Below are positions 1 to 10,590 of a stretch of DNA of 64,000 bases, in pieces (position 1 is the stretch's first letter; each line of letters starts with the position of its first letter). Both the position numbers and the translations under genes were made by a program. Where the stretch lies: contig MFFN01000005.1 in NCBI GenBank assembly GCA_001777915.1, forward strand, positions 62,001 to 126,000. The letters run 5' to 3'. The notes beneath the pieces are model-generated. The model worked only from the letters and a program-made list of their open reading frames with translations, searched no databases and was not told the DNA's origin. Source of the DNA: Candidatus Edwardsbacteria bacterium RifOxyA12_full_54_48. GTDB lineage: Bacteria > Edwardsbacteria > AC1 > EtOH8.

Positions 1-1
1 A

Positions 2-1126
2 TTATCCGAGATCATTGCCCAGACCAAACAGGATTATTCCGAGGTGGCCGACCTATATCTGATCAATCTCAAGGGCACTGTTGCCGCATCCAGCAACGAG
101 ACCGCAGTGGGGGACGAGTTGATCATTCCCTCCGGCATAAAAAAACTGGCCGGGGAATCGGTATTGGTTCAAACTGCGGGGAATCCCAAATCCCCGGACA
201 AGGTGTACTGGGCCGCCGCCCCGGTATTGCTGGGGCGGGAGAGGATCGGCAGCGTCTACCTCCAGCTTAAAGGCAAGGCCAAGACAGCAGGGGCGGTAAA
301 AACCCCGCAGTCCATCTATATCCTGGCCGGCCAGGCCGCAGCCCTGGTGATGATGTTCCTGCTGATGATCTTCGGTCCCAAATCGAAAGCGGCCGAGGTC
401 TCCACCGAAGCCTTCGACAAGCTGGAACAGAAGAAAAAGGACATCGAGAAGGATCTGGAGAACAAGCGCAAGGAGCTGAAAAGGGTGGAGGCCGAGGCCG
501 CCGACCATAACCGCTGGCTGGAGATGTTCCGTTCCGAGGAGAACGACCTGGCCGGCCAGGTCAAGAAGCTGCGCGAGGAACGGGGACAGATGGATAGTCA
601 TCTGGATGAGGGACGCAAACAGCTGATAGAATTCGAAACCCTGCTCAGGGAGAAGCAGACCAAACTGGAGGAGGTCAGCAATCATCTGTCGGACCGTATA
701 CAGGAGGGCATAGAACTGGATAAGAGACTGGAGCGGGTCCAGCACCAGGAGGCAGAATTGAACCAGCGGATGGTGGAACTCAAGAAGGGTGAGGAGAATC
801 TGGCTCAGTGGCTCAAACAGTCCAAGACCGAGGTGCAGAACCTGGTCCAGTTCATAGCAGAGAAACGGGTGGAGGAGAGCGAACTGGAACAGACCATCGA
901 GGAGAGACAGCGCTTGAACGCCGAGTTAGAGGAACGGGGGCAGCAGTTGCAGTCGCAGATCGCAGAACTGGCCAATGTCTGCGAACAGTGGAGCGCCGAG
1001 CATGAAAGGCTCTCCAACGAGGTCTCCGAAAAACAGCAGAACCTGACGGCCATCATGCAGCTGTTGGAAGGCTCCCGGACCAGGTTAGAGAAACTTCAGA
1101 AACAGGGATCGGAGGTATCCTCCTGA
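2..1126 (+). CDS. Membrane-anchored coiled-coil protein, 5' end outside window
   Basis: The reading frame is already open at the left edge, so the true start lies upstream; a GTG at position 44 is only an internal candidate. About 374 residues are visible. The first ~90 resemble a small extracytoplasmic sensor domain (alternating strands, a DLYLINLKG segment). A single hydrophobic membrane segment follows (about 311-377 in nucleotides). The remaining ~250 residues are charged heptad-rich coiled coil dominated by Glu, Lys, Gln and Leu. The likely arrangement is one sensory domain outside and a long cytoplasmic coil. Its stop codon overlaps the start of the J-domain gene by one base, so the two are translationally coupled. 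No catalytic motif is visible and the function is unknown; a scaffold or sensor linked to the following TPR protein is a guess. Confidence 0.7.
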   Translation, partial: LSEIIAQTKQDYSEVADLYLINLKGTVAASSNETAVGDELIIPSGIKKLAGESVLVQTAGNPKSPDKVYWAAAPVLLGRERIGSVYLQLKGKAKTAGAVKTPQSIYILAGQAAALVMMFLLMIFGPKSKAAEVSTEAFDKLEQKKKDIEKDLENKRKELKRVEAEAADHNRWLEMFRSEENDLAGQVKKLREERGQMDSHLDEGRKQLIEFETLLREKQTKLEEVSNHLSDRIQEGIELDKRLERVQHQEAELNQRMVELKKGEENLAQWLKQSKTEVQNLVQFIAEKRVEESELEQTIEERQRLNAELEERGQQLQSQIAELANVCEQWSAEHERLSNEVSEKQQNLTAIMQLLEGSRTRLEKLQKQGSEVSS

Positions 1127-3021
1127 TGAGCGACTATTATTCACTGCTGGGCGTCCGCCGGGAAGCCAGCACCTCTGAGATCACGGCAACCTACCGAAAC
1201 ATCCTGAGGGAAAAATTTCAGGAAGCGGGGTATAGTTTCCTTTTTTCCGATGTCACCCAGGCCTACCGCACCCTGTCCAACCCCCAAAAGCGCAAGGACT
1301 ATGATCTACTGCTGCAAAAGGTGGTGGGCAGATACATAGTGCAGAATCCCAACAATCCTACACCGGCCGATAAGAAATATCAATCCGGGCTGAATGCCAT
1401 AGAACAAAAGAGATTCCAGGCAGCGGTTGATTTTTTCACCCAGGCCATAAAAATCGACCCCGAGAAGAGTCATTTTTACAGCCAGCTGGGACTGGCCCTG
1501 GGGATGTTCAATGGCCGGCTGGCCGAGGCCGAAAGATACTGCAAAAAGGCCATAGAACTTGAGCCCGACAATCCGGAGCTGTGCTACAACCTGGGTTTTC
1601 TCTACCAGAGGCACAACCTGGTGGATGCCGCACAACAGGCCTTTCTGCAGGCCCAGCAGGCCGAGCAGGATCGATGGGGGACCGTATTTAACCCAAGCAA
1701 CGCGGTGATCGAATTGCAGTGGACCGAAGATGAGGAGAAGCCAGCAAAAGGACCGGAGCCCATCGAAGATGAATTGCCGGGAGATACCGCAGCCCAAGAA
1801 CCGACGGAGGCGCCGGAATTAGTAGAAGACGAGTTGTCGGAAACAACCGAACCTGCGCCCGCCGACCTGTCCGCTGCAGCGCCAGCGAAGGAGGAAGATC
1901 TTCGATCCGCCGGCGGGGCTGAAGATCTGTCGGAGGCGTCAGAGATAGACAAAGAGACTGAAACCATCGAAACGCCGGGGACTGCCCAGGAAAAGCCCAC
2001 TGAAGACGAAACGATAGACTATTTTGAGGAACCGATAATACTCAATGACGGGCCTTCGATGGAAACTGCAGATACCGAATCATGGGCTGAAGAAATAAAA
2101 CCCGAAAAAATACCGGAAAACAGAACATCCGAAGCCCCGGCTGTCAGCCTGGAAAATGGCCCAGCAGAGCCGAAAATAACTATTGAGCCAATTCAAGCCG
2201 AAGCGCCTGAATCAGGGGATCAGGTCAGCCTGGCCCAGATAATAGACGACGACCATGAGTATCTGTCCACTTCAGAGGTGGATGGTAAAAAGGCGAATGC
2301 TCCTGAAATCCTACCAGAGATCGGAAAGGGACCCGCCGGTCCAGAAACTGGATCCCAAAACGATTTGGAGATAGCCTCCAATGCCGTCGATGATGCCGGC
2401 CCAGATAGGGAAACCTTAACAGAGCCTGGAGGGGAATCCTCACAAGCAGAGGATCAAGTCGATTACGGGATGGTGGTGGACGATGTTTCACCCCAAGCTG
2501 GACCGGCAAAGGATCCTGATCGGGATGACGCCCTGCTCAGGGATCTGGCCTCGTTGGAGGCAGAACTGGCCGGGGTGGATGCTTCCTCCGGCATCGGTTC
2601 CGGGGATAACGGGCTTCTTTTGGAGATGAAGGGTCATCGGGAGGTCGGGCAATACCCGTCTACTGATGCCGCCGCATCAGACAAGCCCTGGCTGACATCC
2701 CAGGAAAAAATCGAGCCGGAAAGCACCAGTTTGGATGATCTGGAGGATGAAGCCTTAAACCTGCTGCGAGAGTTGGGACTGAATCCCTCTGAATATGCTC
2801 CGGATGACAACCAAGAAACGAACCAGGGTGGCGTAAAGGAAGAGGGACAACCGACTGATACCGCGGAGCGGTTCGAATCTAGTGATACCGAAATGGAGCC
2901 GGAACATGATGATCTGGAGGAATTGAAGAAGATCGAAGAAATGGAAAGAAAGATGGCCGAGGAACTGGAGCGATTGAAGCGGGAGCGGGAGAAGCTGAAG
3001 AAAAAGAAGAAAAAGAAGTAA
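1126..3021 (+). CDS. Degenerate J-domain protein with TPRs and long acidic tail
   Basis: Residues 1-65 have the spacing of a DnaJ J-domain (YYSLLGV start, helix III ending in LSNPQKRKDYD), but the HPD tripeptide needed to stimulate DnaK is absent between helices II and III. Residues ~84-185 form about three TPR units with typical W/G/Y/A/P positions. Residues ~200-560 are a low-complexity, Glu/Asp/Pro/Ala-rich, probably disordered stretch. The last ~50 residues are a charged helix ending in a lysine run. The protein has no signal peptide and is probably cytoplasmic. It overlaps the upstream coiled-coil gene (TGATG) and is followed by a strong terminator. An adaptor or scaffold role is more likely than an active co-chaperone. 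Confidence 0.8.
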   Translation: MSDYYSLLGVRREASTSEITATYRNILREKFQEAGYSFLFSDVTQAYRTLSNPQKRKDYDLLLQKVVGRYIVQNPNNPTPADKKYQSGLNAIEQKRFQAAVDFFTQAIKIDPEKSHFYSQLGLALGMFNGRLAEAERYCKKAIELEPDNPELCYNLGFLYQRHNLVDAAQQAFLQAQQAEQDRWGTVFNPSNAVIELQWTEDEEKPAKGPEPIEDELPGDTAAQEPTEAPELVEDELSETTEPAPADLSAAAPAKEEDLRSAGGAEDLSEASEIDKETETIETPGTAQEKPTEDETIDYFEEPIILNDGPSMETADTESWAEEIKPEKIPENRTSEAPAVSLENGPAEPKITIEPIQAEAPESGDQVSLAQIIDDDHEYLSTSEVDGKKANAPEILPEIGKGPAGPETGSQNDLEIASNAVDDAGPDRETLTEPGGESSQAEDQVDYGMVVDDVSPQAGPAKDPDRDDALLRDLASLEAELAGVDASSGIGSGDNGLLLEMKGHREVGQYPSTDAAASDKPWLTSQEKIEPESTSLDDLEDEALNLLRELGLNPSEYAPDDNQETNQGGVKEEGQPTDTAERFESSDTEMEPEHDDLEELKKIEEMERKMAEELERLKREREKLKKKKKKK

Positions 3022-3112
3022 ACTTGTACCGGCAGATGTTCTTTTCGTGCGCATTTAAGCGCAAGGGTGTTGCTTTTTCATATGATGGCATACCCCATCT
3101 AAATCCTTAAAT

Positions 3113-3146
3113 GACAAACGGCTGGATAAAACTCCAGCCGTTTGTC
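3113..3146. terminator. Bidirectional rho-independent terminator
   Basis: A 14-bp perfect stem (GACAAACGGCTGGA and its complement) with a six-base loop is followed by a T-rich stretch on the plus strand. It lies between the convergent J-domain gene and the PilT pair and can serve both. Confidence 0.85.
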
Positions 3147-3159
3147 ATTAGTTAAATTT

Positions 3160-4224
3160 TTACGCCGAAAGGCTCTTCAATACCATCTGCAGATTATCGG
3201 GATCGCCGGACTTGCTCATGGCCTCGTCCAGGGTGATGATATTTTTGCGGCACAGGTTGGCCAGAGACATGTTAAGGGTGGTCATCCCCTGTTTGATGCT
3301 GGTCTGGATAAGGCTTTGCAGCTGATAGGTCTTGCCCTCCCGGATCAGGTTCCGGACGGCGCCGGAGCCGGTCATAACCTCGAAGGCGGCCACCCGGCCC
3401 TTGCCGTCGGCCCTCTTTACCAGGATCTGGGAGATGACGGCCACGAAGTTCACCGCCACCTGCATTCGTATCTGTTCCTGCTGATGCATGGGGAAGACGT
3501 CGATGATGCGGTCCACCGTCTGGACGGCGTCGGTGGTATGCAGGGTGGCCAGCACCAAATGGCCGGTCTCGGCCGCGGTAATGGCCAGGGCGATGGTCTC
3601 CAGATCCCGCATCTCGCCGATCAGGATCACATCGGGATCCTGCCGCAAGACGTACTTCAAGGCATCGGCAAAGGTCAGGGTGTCGCGCCCCAGCTCCCGC
3701 TGGTTGACGATGGCTTTCTTGTCGCTATGGACGAATTCGATGGGATCCTCAACCGTCATGATATGACAGGGGTCATGGGCGTTGCGGTAATCTATCATGG
3801 CAGCCTGGGTGGTGGACTTGCCGCAGCCAGCCGGCCCGGTTATCAGCACCAGGCCGCGGGGCCTCAGGGAGACCTCTTTTACGATGGGGGGAAACCCCAG
3901 TTCGTCTATGGTGGGGATCTTCTCGGGGATCAGCCGGAAGACTATCCCCAGGGAGTTGCGCTGCTGGAAAAGGTTGACCCGGAAGCGTCCGGTGCCGGGG
4001 AGGTTGTAGGCAAAATCCAATTCCAGCTCCTGGCCGAATCTCTGGGCCTGGGCCGGGGTGATGATGGTCATCAAAAATCTCTTGACGTCATCGGGGCTGA
4101 TGGATGGCATTTTGCAGGGGGACAGGTCGCCGTTTACCCGGAGCAGGGGCGGGCTGCCCACCTTGATCTGCATGTCGGAGGCCCCCTGTTCGGCCATCAT
4201 TTTTAACAGGTCGGCAATTTCCAT
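3160..4224 (-). CDS. Type IV pilus retraction ATPase, PilT/PilU family (second copy)
   Basis: A 354-residue hexameric secretion-type ATPase predicted to power depolymerisation of type IV pilin fibres at the inner-membrane base. The N-terminal domain has the PilT-like GASDMQIKVGSPP segment. Walker A is GPAGCGKST (130-138), followed by the Asp box (TVEDPIEF), Walker B (DVILIGEMRD) and His box (HLVLATLHTTDA). AVRNLIREGK near the C terminus is the motif typical of PilT rather than of the assembly ATPase PilB. It starts 3 bp after the stop of the other PilT gene, so the two form an operon and arose by duplication. The second copy may act like PilU, a partner for high-force retraction, but sequence alone does not separate the roles. 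Confidence 0.9.
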   Translation of the reverse strand: MEIADLLKMMAEQGASDMQIKVGSPPLLRVNGDLSPCKMPSISPDDVKRFLMTIITPAQAQRFGQELELDFAYNLPGTGRFRVNLFQQRNSLGIVFRLIPEKIPTIDELGFPPIVKEVSLRPRGLVLITGPAGCGKSTTQAAMIDYRNAHDPCHIMTVEDPIEFVHSDKKAIVNQRELGRDTLTFADALKYVLRQDPDVILIGEMRDLETIALAITAAETGHLVLATLHTTDAVQTVDRIIDVFPMHQQEQIRMQVAVNFVAVISQILVKRADGKGRVAAFEVMTGSGAVRNLIREGKTYQLQSLIQTSIKQGMTTLNMSLANLCRKNIITLDEAMSKSGDPDNLQMVLKSLSA

Positions 4225-4227
4225 GTC

Positions 4228-5292
4228 TTAAAAAGCCTTCATCGCTAATTTTTCAAACTCCTGGGGGTTGGTCGACTTGGCCATGGCCTCCTCGATGGTC
4301 ACCAGGCCCTTTTGGTAGAGCTCCTTGAGGCAGGAATCCAGGGTGTTCATGCCGAACTTTCCCCCGCTCTGGAGGACGCTGAATATCTGGTGGGTCTTGC
4401 CCTCCCGGATGATGCTGCGGATGGCAGGCATGCAGACCAGCACCTCATAACCCACCACCCGGCCCTTGCCGTCCACCCGGGGCAGCAGGGTCTGGGAGTA
4501 GATGGCCTGGAGGGTGGTGGAGAGTTGCAGCCTGACCTGCTGCTGCTGGCCCGGCGGGAAAACGTCGATGATCCGGTCGATGGTCTGGGCGGCGTCGGCG
4601 GTATGCAAAGTGGCCATCACCAAATGGCCGGTCTCGGCCGCGGTAATGGCCAGAGAGATGGTCTCCAGGTCCCGCATCTCGCCCACCAGGATGATATCCG
4701 GGTTCTGACGCATCACGTGTTTCAGGGCGTTGGCGAAGGAGTGGGTGTCGATGCCCACCTCGCGCTGGTTGATGCAGGCCTTTTTATCGCGGTGCAGGAA
4801 CTCGATGGGGTCCTCCACCGTCATGATGTGGCAGGAACGATTCTCGTTGATATAATCTATCATGGCCGCCAGGCTGGTGGATTTCCCGCTGCCGGTGGGT
4901 CCGGTCACCAGGACCAGCCCCCGGGGCAGCATGCAGATCTTCTTCATGTTCTGGGGCAGCCCCAGGTCGTCGATGCTTTTTATCAGAAGGGGGATGACCC
5001 GGAGGACCGATCCCAGGGACTGCTTCTGGCGGAAGACATTGACCCGGAAACGGGAAACGCCGGGAATGGAGTAGGACATGTCAAGTTGGTGGGTCTTCTC
5101 GAAACGCTCCCGGCGTTCCTGGTTCATGATCTCGTAAAGCAGTTCCTGGGTGTCGTCGGGGGTCATCACCGGAAGGCTGGAACGGACCAGCTGGCCATGG
5201 ATCCGGTATACCGGCGGCTCCCCGGATTTGATATGCAGATCCGAGCCCTGCTGGGTGACCAGCAATCTCAACAGTTCATCTATTTTGGGCAT
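4228..5292 (-). CDS. pilT: Type IV pilus retraction ATPase PilT
   Basis: The ATG at 5292 is preferred over an upstream TTG/ATG at 5337-5340 because MPKIDELLRLLVTQQGSDLH matches the usual PilT N terminus and gives 354 residues. Walker A is GPTGSGKST (131-139), the Asp box is TVEDPIEF, Walker B is DIILVGEMRD and the His box is HLVMATLHTADA. AIRSIIREGK is the C-terminal PilT signature. It is first in a two-gene operon with the second PilT copy. No pilin, PilB or secretin gene lies in the window, so the rest of the apparatus must be elsewhere. PilT drives twitching motility and DNA uptake in known systems. Confidence 0.92.
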   Translation of the reverse strand: MPKIDELLRLLVTQQGSDLHIKSGEPPVYRIHGQLVRSSLPVMTPDDTQELLYEIMNQERRERFEKTHQLDMSYSIPGVSRFRVNVFRQKQSLGSVLRVIPLLIKSIDDLGLPQNMKKICMLPRGLVLVTGPTGSGKSTSLAAMIDYINENRSCHIMTVEDPIEFLHRDKKACINQREVGIDTHSFANALKHVMRQNPDIILVGEMRDLETISLAITAAETGHLVMATLHTADAAQTIDRIIDVFPPGQQQQVRLQLSTTLQAIYSQTLLPRVDGKGRVVGYEVLVCMPAIRSIIREGKTHQIFSVLQSGGKFGMNTLDSCLKELYQKGLVTIEEAMAKSTNPQEFEKLAMKAF

Positions 5293-5396
5293 GTTTTCGC
5301 ATAGTAAATTATCGGCTGAAAACCACTTAGCCGGCATCAAGCTGTCGGCTCAGGTTTAGTTTAACAGACTGTTTTGACAAAGTCAAGAAAAACTTA

Positions 5397-5424
5397 TTGA
5401 CTTTTAGCATAAATTTGGTATAGT
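5397..5424 (+). promoter_or_regulatory. Sigma-70-like promoter with very short or no leader
   Basis: TTGACT (5397-5402), a 16-bp spacer and TATAGT (5419-5424). The expected transcription start falls at about 5431, next to the ATG at 5433, and no Shine-Dalgarno sequence precedes that ATG. This suggests a leaderless message for the HD-GYP operon, unless transcription starts elsewhere. Confidence 0.5.
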
Positions 5425-5432
5425 TACTAGAT

Positions 5433-6731
5433 ATGGGAAAGCAGGGAAAAGACACCATCATCCTTCCGGCCGACCGGCTGCGGAAAATACTGGGGGCCAT
5501 GGCCAGCAGCTGGGGCTTTGAGATAGTTTTTCTTGATGCCGGAGACGGCAAAGACAGGCAGCCGGGAGCCAAAAATATCCGGGTTGTCGAACTGGATGAT
5601 TTCAGGCAGCGGATAGCGCTATCCGGGCCGGCCGAGTTGATGGACCGGATGAACGATGCCATAGTCAAGCTGGCGGACATCATCTCCGAACAGGAGCTGG
5701 AGAGCATCTCCCTGACCGAGGAGATAGTGGAGAGGTATCAGCAGCTGTCGCTGTTGTTCGAGATGAGCGACCGGCTGGGGGCGGCCAGGGATAATCAGAG
5801 CAGGATGAAGGCCATTCTGGAGACCGCCATAGATGCGGTGGGTGCGGTAGGCGGCTGCCTGTTGATGAAAAACAGCCAGGAACACTGGTGTTGGGTCAAT
5901 CGGGAAAAAGTGGAGTCCGAAAAACTGGCCCAGCTGGCGGCAGAGACCATAGAACACACAAAAAATTTTGTCGAGGAAAACAGGCATTGCGCCCTGTTGC
6001 TCAGGGTCAGCCGGGGAGACATAATCGGTTCCCTGGTGCTGGGCCCCAAAGCAAAGGCCGCCTACCGCTCGGGCGACATAAAGCTCCTGACCACGCTGGG
6101 GGCCTATGCTTCCCTGCTTTTGGAGAGCGGTCGGCTTTACGAGGACCTGGAATCCCTGTTCTTCAGCACCATCAAGAGCATGATCGAGGCGGTCGATGCC
6201 AAGGATCCCAGCACCAGGGGCCATTCCGAGAGGGTGCGGCGGTACTCCCACATCATAGGCCAGGGCCTGAATTTCGGCCCGGAAGAACTGAAAAGCCTGG
6301 AGCTGGCGGCCTTGCTGCATGACGTGGGAAAGATCGGCCTGCCGGACATCATCCTCAACAACGAAAAGGAATACCTGTCCGAGACCCAGTGGGAGCTGGT
6401 CAGGATGCATCCCGAGATAGGTGTCTCCATCCTGTCCCATGTGGCCCAGCTGAAATCCATACTGCCGGCCATCGGCCAGCATCACGAGAGGTTCGACGGG
6501 CAGGGCTATCCCAACGGCATCGACGGGGAGGATATCACCCTGTTTGCCAGGATCATCGCGGTGGCCGATTCCTTCGACGCCATGACCATGAATCGTACCT
6601 ACCGCACCCGTTTTTCGCTGGACAAGGCCCTAAAAGAGCTCAGCCAGAATTCCGGCAGCCAATTCGATCCGCAGCTGGTGAAGCTGTTCATAGCCAATAT
6701 AAAAAAGACGGAGATCAAGCTTGATGGCTGA
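5433..6731 (+). CDS. GAF and HD-GYP domain cyclic-di-GMP phosphodiesterase
   Basis: A 432-residue protein. Residues ~1-90 are unassigned, ~90-240 look like a GAF sensor domain and ~245-425 are an HD-GYP domain. The metal-binding HD pair is at 296-297 in HDVGKIG. The signature [11 protein letters not shown] (350-360) and the ADSFDAMT motif are intact, so hydrolysis of cyclic-di-GMP (or a related cyclic dinucleotide) is expected. It has no membrane segment and is probably a cytoplasmic sensor. Its end overlaps the start of the giant histidine kinase by 8 bp, so both are co-translated with the receiver and second kinase that follow. The nearby PilT pair is divergently transcribed, which fits control of pilus-based motility, but that link is inference. 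Confidence 0.9.
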   Translation: MGKQGKDTIILPADRLRKILGAMASSWGFEIVFLDAGDGKDRQPGAKNIRVVELDDFRQRIALSGPAELMDRMNDAIVKLADIISEQELESISLTEEIVERYQQLSLLFEMSDRLGAARDNQSRMKAILETAIDAVGAVGGCLLMKNSQEHWCWVNREKVESEKLAQLAAETIEHTKNFVEENRHCALLLRVSRGDIIGSLVLGPKAKAAYRSGDIKLLTTLGAYASLLLESGRLYEDLESLFFSTIKSMIEAVDAKDPSTRGHSERVRRYSHIIGQGLNFGPEELKSLELAALLHDVGKIGLPDIILNNEKEYLSETQWELVRMHPEIGVSILSHVAQLKSILPAIGQHHERFDGQGYPNGIDGEDITLFARIIAVADSFDAMTMNRTYRTRFSLDKALKELSQNSGSQFDPQLVKLFIANIKKTEIKLDG

Positions 6732-9700
6732 GAGACAAGACCCTGCCACTCTGCAAAACAAGGTGTTGAGCGAATCCCTGAGGCTGTCACAGGTTTTGTC
6801 CGGGGAACCCGGGCCGGCCAAGATATTGCAGGAAGTGGGGCAATCGATCAAGGAGGCTCTGGGATACAAGGTAATAGTCTTAAGCCTTTATGAAAATGAT
6901 ATCGGCGCTTTCAAGCCTCTGTGGATGGAATCGGTGGACCCGGATACAGGCACTGAACTTTTAACCAGCCCCAATCCCCTTATCAGGACCCAGCTTTTAA
7001 CAGAGGACTTCCTTCGGTCGGGAAGCTATATCATCAAAGCCGATCATCCGGTCTGGGAGGGGATGAAAGCATCCCGTTACCTCCCGGGCCTGGGGGAGGA
7101 AGCACTGAACGGAAGCGGGGATGTGATACTGAATCCGATCTTCAGTTCGGGGACTGCCATGATCGGACTGATAATGGTTGTGGTGAAGGATGCTGAAACG
7201 GACACCGATCAGGTTGAGTACCTTTCCTATTTTTCCCGATTAGCCGGCTGTGCCTTGGAGAGAGGATTGCTGTATCTGCAACGGGAGGAGAACAGCAATT
7301 TCAACCGGATATTGATCCAGACCGTGGAGAAACTGGAAAAGATCAGCGACCCCGGCCATTTTTGGCAGACCATAGCCGAGAATATCGGGACGGCCCTCAA
7401 GGGGTTTGAACTGGTGGTTTCGATAGCCAATCAGGAGGGCAGTTATTATGTCCATCCCCTGGTACTGAGGGATGGGAAGCAGATGGATGGGTTGACCTCG
7501 GTTGACGGCGCCTGGCTGGACCGGGTGGCCGAACAGGGGCCCCAGACCGAGCTGATCACGGTCCATCCGGAAAAACCAGCAGTGATTAAAATGGGCTGGC
7601 CCCTGGAGATAGAAAAAGAATCCCTGGGCGTTTTGACAGTCACCGGTCTCAATTCCGGGGAGATGGACCGGCCCACCGCCGATTTTCTGGGCATGATGGC
7701 CACCCAGATCGCTCTGGCCCTGTTCCGGGTGCGTTCCGTAGACGAGTGGACGTCGCGCAAAGAGGTGCTGGAGGCCTATATCAAGAATATCGATGATGCG
7801 GTCCTGATAGTAGACTCGATCAAACGAATAGTTTTTGTCAATAACTCCGCCCAGCAGCTGACTGATCTGCGGCAGGGGGGCATCGACAAACTTCCCCTTA
7901 ACCAAAGCGATAAAGAATGGCTTTCCACCGCCCTGGATGATGTCTCAAAGGGGGTAACCAAAGAAGCCGGAAAAAAGATAATCATCAAGGACAGTTACTG
8001 CTCCATTGGGATAAAAGGGTTTTTTGACGAAAAAAAATATACCGGATCCATCATTAAAATCCACAGCCTTAAGCAGGAGGGGCTGGAATATTTCAAAGAA
8101 CTGGCCGGGATGGTAGCGGCCCTGGAGGACGTGGAGCTGCTTCCCCAGATACTTTTAAAGGCGGTCAGGCATTTCGTGGATTTCGATGCCGGCTCGATAT
8201 TATTTCGGGAACGGGGCGACAGCTTCAGGTTTTTGGCCAGCCAGGGGACGATGATCGACCACGATCCGGACATGACTTTTAATCTGATTACCGGGTTGGC
8301 CGAAGCCGCCATCAATGAGGGGCGCACCCTGGGCTTGGCGGGGAAAGAGGGGTCCCTGGCAGAGGGGCTGGGAATTTCCGGGATGGAAAAACCCCTGGCC
8401 GGAGCCCGCTCGGTGCTGGTAACCCCCTTGATATTCAAGGGCCAAAATACCGGATTGATGGTCCTTTCCAAAAAAGATCAGGCCGCCTACCCCGAAACCA
8501 ACGTGGCCATGATAGATGAATTAAGCACCGGGCTCTCTAAAATATTATGGCAGATAGGAGTAGCCAGCAAGCTTAAGCAGGAAAATGCCCTGCGAACCAA
8601 ACTGTACGAAATAGGTTTTGCTTCGGGCTCGGTGCTTCAGGTCGGCAGCCTGCTGAACCTGATGATCAGGACCATCGCCAAAGAGCTTAAGATCGACGAG
8701 ATGGGCATTTATTTTTTCGACGAGGTCCTGGGGGAATGGAACGGCAAAGCCATTCAGTCCACCGGCAAAAACGGCGGTTTTTTGGAATTGATGAAGAGTT
8801 CTGGAATAAAGCTGGATTACGAGAGGTTGTCGGAGATCAAGGAGATCACGGCCACGGTCATAGCCCGGGGAGAACCGGAGATAGTTCCCGACCTTAAATC
8901 TGACCCCCGTTTTCTGTCAGCCGGGCATTACCAAGGCCTGCGGTCCGGGCTATGGCTGCCGCTGAAGCTGAAGGATAAGCCGATAGGTGCGATCAGCGCC
9001 CTGTCCAAGCAGATCAGCTATTTCGGACATGATGATCTGACCCTTCTCCAGGAGCTCTCCCCCTTGGTCACTTTCGCCCTGAGGAGCGCCGTTCTTTACG
9101 AGGAGATTCGCCGGGAAGGCAGCCGGGTAGGGGCTATCATAAACTCCATGCCCGAGGGTTTGCTGATGGTGGACTCTCATTTCAAAGTGATCATGAGCAA
9201 TGAGGGGTTTGAGGGATTGTGGGGTTTGAAGCAGACCATCCGGCCGGGGGCCGCCCTGCAGGAGGGTATTTTATCTTTATTGACAAACAATCTGGCGAAC
9301 CCCAGGGGTTTGATAGATTTTTTCCAGGATTGCGCCATTTCCACCACCGGTGTGGTCACTCCGGTGGAGTTGGAGCTTAAGAACGGCAAGCACCTGAAGA
9401 TCAGCTCCTTTCCGGTGGAGGAGCTGGATCGGCCGCGAACCGGCCTGGTGATACTGAGCCAGGACATAACCACCGAACACCAGATCGCCGAACTGAGGCA
9501 GGAATTCGTGGGCATGTTATCCCATGATCTGCGAAACCCGCTGGCCGCCATAATTGCCACCCTGGAGCTGGCCCTGGACGGGAGCCTGGGAGAGCTGAAC
9601 GAAAATCAGAACCAGTTCTTAGGCAACGCCATGAACGACAGCCGGCGGATGCTTGAGATGCTTAATGACTTTCTGGACGGTTATAAATACGATGCCGTTG

Positions 9701-10167
9701 AGATCAAACTGGAGAAAATAAACTTTGACATCGCCCAGCTGATATCCAAACTGGTGGCCGATTTCTCCCCCCTGGCCCGAGAGCGGAATATCGAGCTTCT
9801 ACAGGAAACGTCCCCCACTATCACAATTACCGGGGACGAAGGCAAGCTGGCCCGGGTGATATCAAACCTGCTCTCCAATGCGCTGAAATTCACCCCCCGG
9901 GGAGGAACCATCATTCTTAAGAGTGCTGAACGTACCGACAGCGTTGAGATCGCCGTCAGCGATACCGGGGAAGGCATTTCCGCCGAGGACAAGGAAAAGG
10001 TGTTTGAAAAATTCTACCAGGTTGAGAAACGCCGGCACGGACGGAAGACCGGCACCGGCCTGGGTCTGCCGCTGTGCAAAAAACTGGTTGAGGCCCACGG
10101 CGGAAAAATATGGGTGGAGAGCCAGGTGGGGAAGGGCAGCAGATTTATTTTCAGCCTGCCCCGATAA
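6724..10167 (+). CDS. Very large multi-GAF/PAS sensor histidine kinase
   Basis: A 1147-residue soluble hybrid sensor. By pattern there are GAF-like regions at ~40-185, ~200-340, ~470-610 and ~635-795, PAS-like regions at ~350-460 and ~805-915, a HisKA dimerisation domain with phosphoacceptor His934 (LSHDLRNPL), and an HATPase domain at ~1035-1147. The N box (NLLSNALKF), G1 (DTGEGIS), F box (FEKFYQ) and G2 (GTGLGLPL) are all present, so kinase activity is expected. No membrane segment or receiver is visible. The ATG at 6724 is chosen over the TTG at 6721. The obvious partner is the single-domain receiver 45 bp downstream. The signals sensed cannot be read from the sequence. Confidence 0.9.
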   Translation: MAERQDPATLQNKVLSESLRLSQVLSGEPGPAKILQEVGQSIKEALGYKVIVLSLYENDIGAFKPLWMESVDPDTGTELLTSPNPLIRTQLLTEDFLRSGSYIIKADHPVWEGMKASRYLPGLGEEALNGSGDVILNPIFSSGTAMIGLIMVVVKDAETDTDQVEYLSYFSRLAGCALERGLLYLQREENSNFNRILIQTVEKLEKISDPGHFWQTIAENIGTALKGFELVVSIANQEGSYYVHPLVLRDGKQMDGLTSVDGAWLDRVAEQGPQTELITVHPEKPAVIKMGWPLEIEKESLGVLTVTGLNSGEMDRPTADFLGMMATQIALALFRVRSVDEWTSRKEVLEAYIKNIDDAVLIVDSIKRIVFVNNSAQQLTDLRQGGIDKLPLNQSDKEWLSTALDDVSKGVTKEAGKKIIIKDSYCSIGIKGFFDEKKYTGSIIKIHSLKQEGLEYFKELAGMVAALEDVELLPQILLKAVRHFVDFDAGSILFRERGDSFRFLASQGTMIDHDPDMTFNLITGLAEAAINEGRTLGLAGKEGSLAEGLGISGMEKPLAGARSVLVTPLIFKGQNTGLMVLSKKDQAAYPETNVAMIDELSTGLSKILWQIGVASKLKQENALRTKLYEIGFASGSVLQVGSLLNLMIRTIAKELKIDEMGIYFFDEVLGEWNGKAIQSTGKNGGFLELMKSSGIKLDYERLSEIKEITATVIARGEPEIVPDLKSDPRFLSAGHYQGLRSGLWLPLKLKDKPIGAISALSKQISYFGHDDLTLLQELSPLVTFALRSAVLYEEIRREGSRVGAIINSMPEGLLMVDSHFKVIMSNEGFEGLWGLKQTIRPGAALQEGILSLLTNNLANPRGLIDFFQDCAISTTGVVTPVELELKNGKHLKISSFPVEELDRPRTGLVILSQDITTEHQIAELRQEFVGMLSHDLRNPLAAIIATLELALDGSLGELNENQNQFLGNAMNDSRRMLEMLNDFLDGYKYDAVEIKLEKINFDIAQLISKLVADFSPLARERNIELLQETSPTITITGDEGKLARVISNLLSNALKFTPRGGTIILKSAERTDSVEIAVSDTGEGISAEDKEKVFEKFYQVEKRRHGRKTGTGLGLPLCKKLVEAHGGKIWVESQVGKGSRFIFSLPR

Positions 10168-10212
10168 TAACCAAGTACAAAATTTCTAAATAAAAGATCA
10201 AGAGGTGAGATA

Positions 10213-10590
10213 ATGGCCAAAAAAATCATGGTGGTGGATGATGAACCCTACATTGCCAGGGTGATCAAATTCAAGCTAGAGCAGGAGGGGTATACCGTCA
10301 TTTCAGCCAATGACGGCCAGAGCGGCCTGCAGAAGATCAAGGAAGAGAAGCCGGACATGGTTTTGTTGGATGTAATGATGCCCGGGCTTTCCGGTTATGA
10401 GGTATGTCAAAAGATCAGAGAGGATGCCGAGCTGGCCGGCATTCCAGTGGTAATCCTGACCGCCAAGGGCCAGGAGCGGGACCGGGAGCAGGGGTTATCG
10501 ATGGGGGCCAGCGACTATATCACCAAACCATTCAGCCCCAACCGGCTTCTGGAACTGGTGAAAAGCATGATAGGGGACGCCAAGCAATAA
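10213..10590 (+). CDS. Single-domain response regulator (CheY-like receiver)
   Basis: A 125-residue receiver with no output domain. The acidic pocket is Asp9-Asp10, the phosphoacceptor is Asp53 (LLDVMMPG), the switch Thr is Thr83 and Lys105 lies in TKPFSP. A good ribosome site (GAGGTGAG) precedes the ATG. It is flanked by two histidine kinases and shares one base of its stop with the start of the second, so it probably takes phosphate from one or both. Such receivers act by protein contact, for example on a motor, kinase or adaptor. Confidence 0.93.
   Translation: MAKKIMVVDDEPYIARVIKFKLEQEGYTVISANDGQSGLQKIKEEKPDMVLLDVMMPGLSGYEVCQKIREDAELAGIPVVILTAKGQERDREQGLSMGASDYITKPFSPNRLLELVKSMIGDAKQ

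Noticed and set aside
3160-5304. Long plus-strand frames opposite the PilT genes (3142-4206, 4312-5304)
   Set aside because: They mirror GC-rich coding on the minus strand and lack ribosome sites and family motifs.
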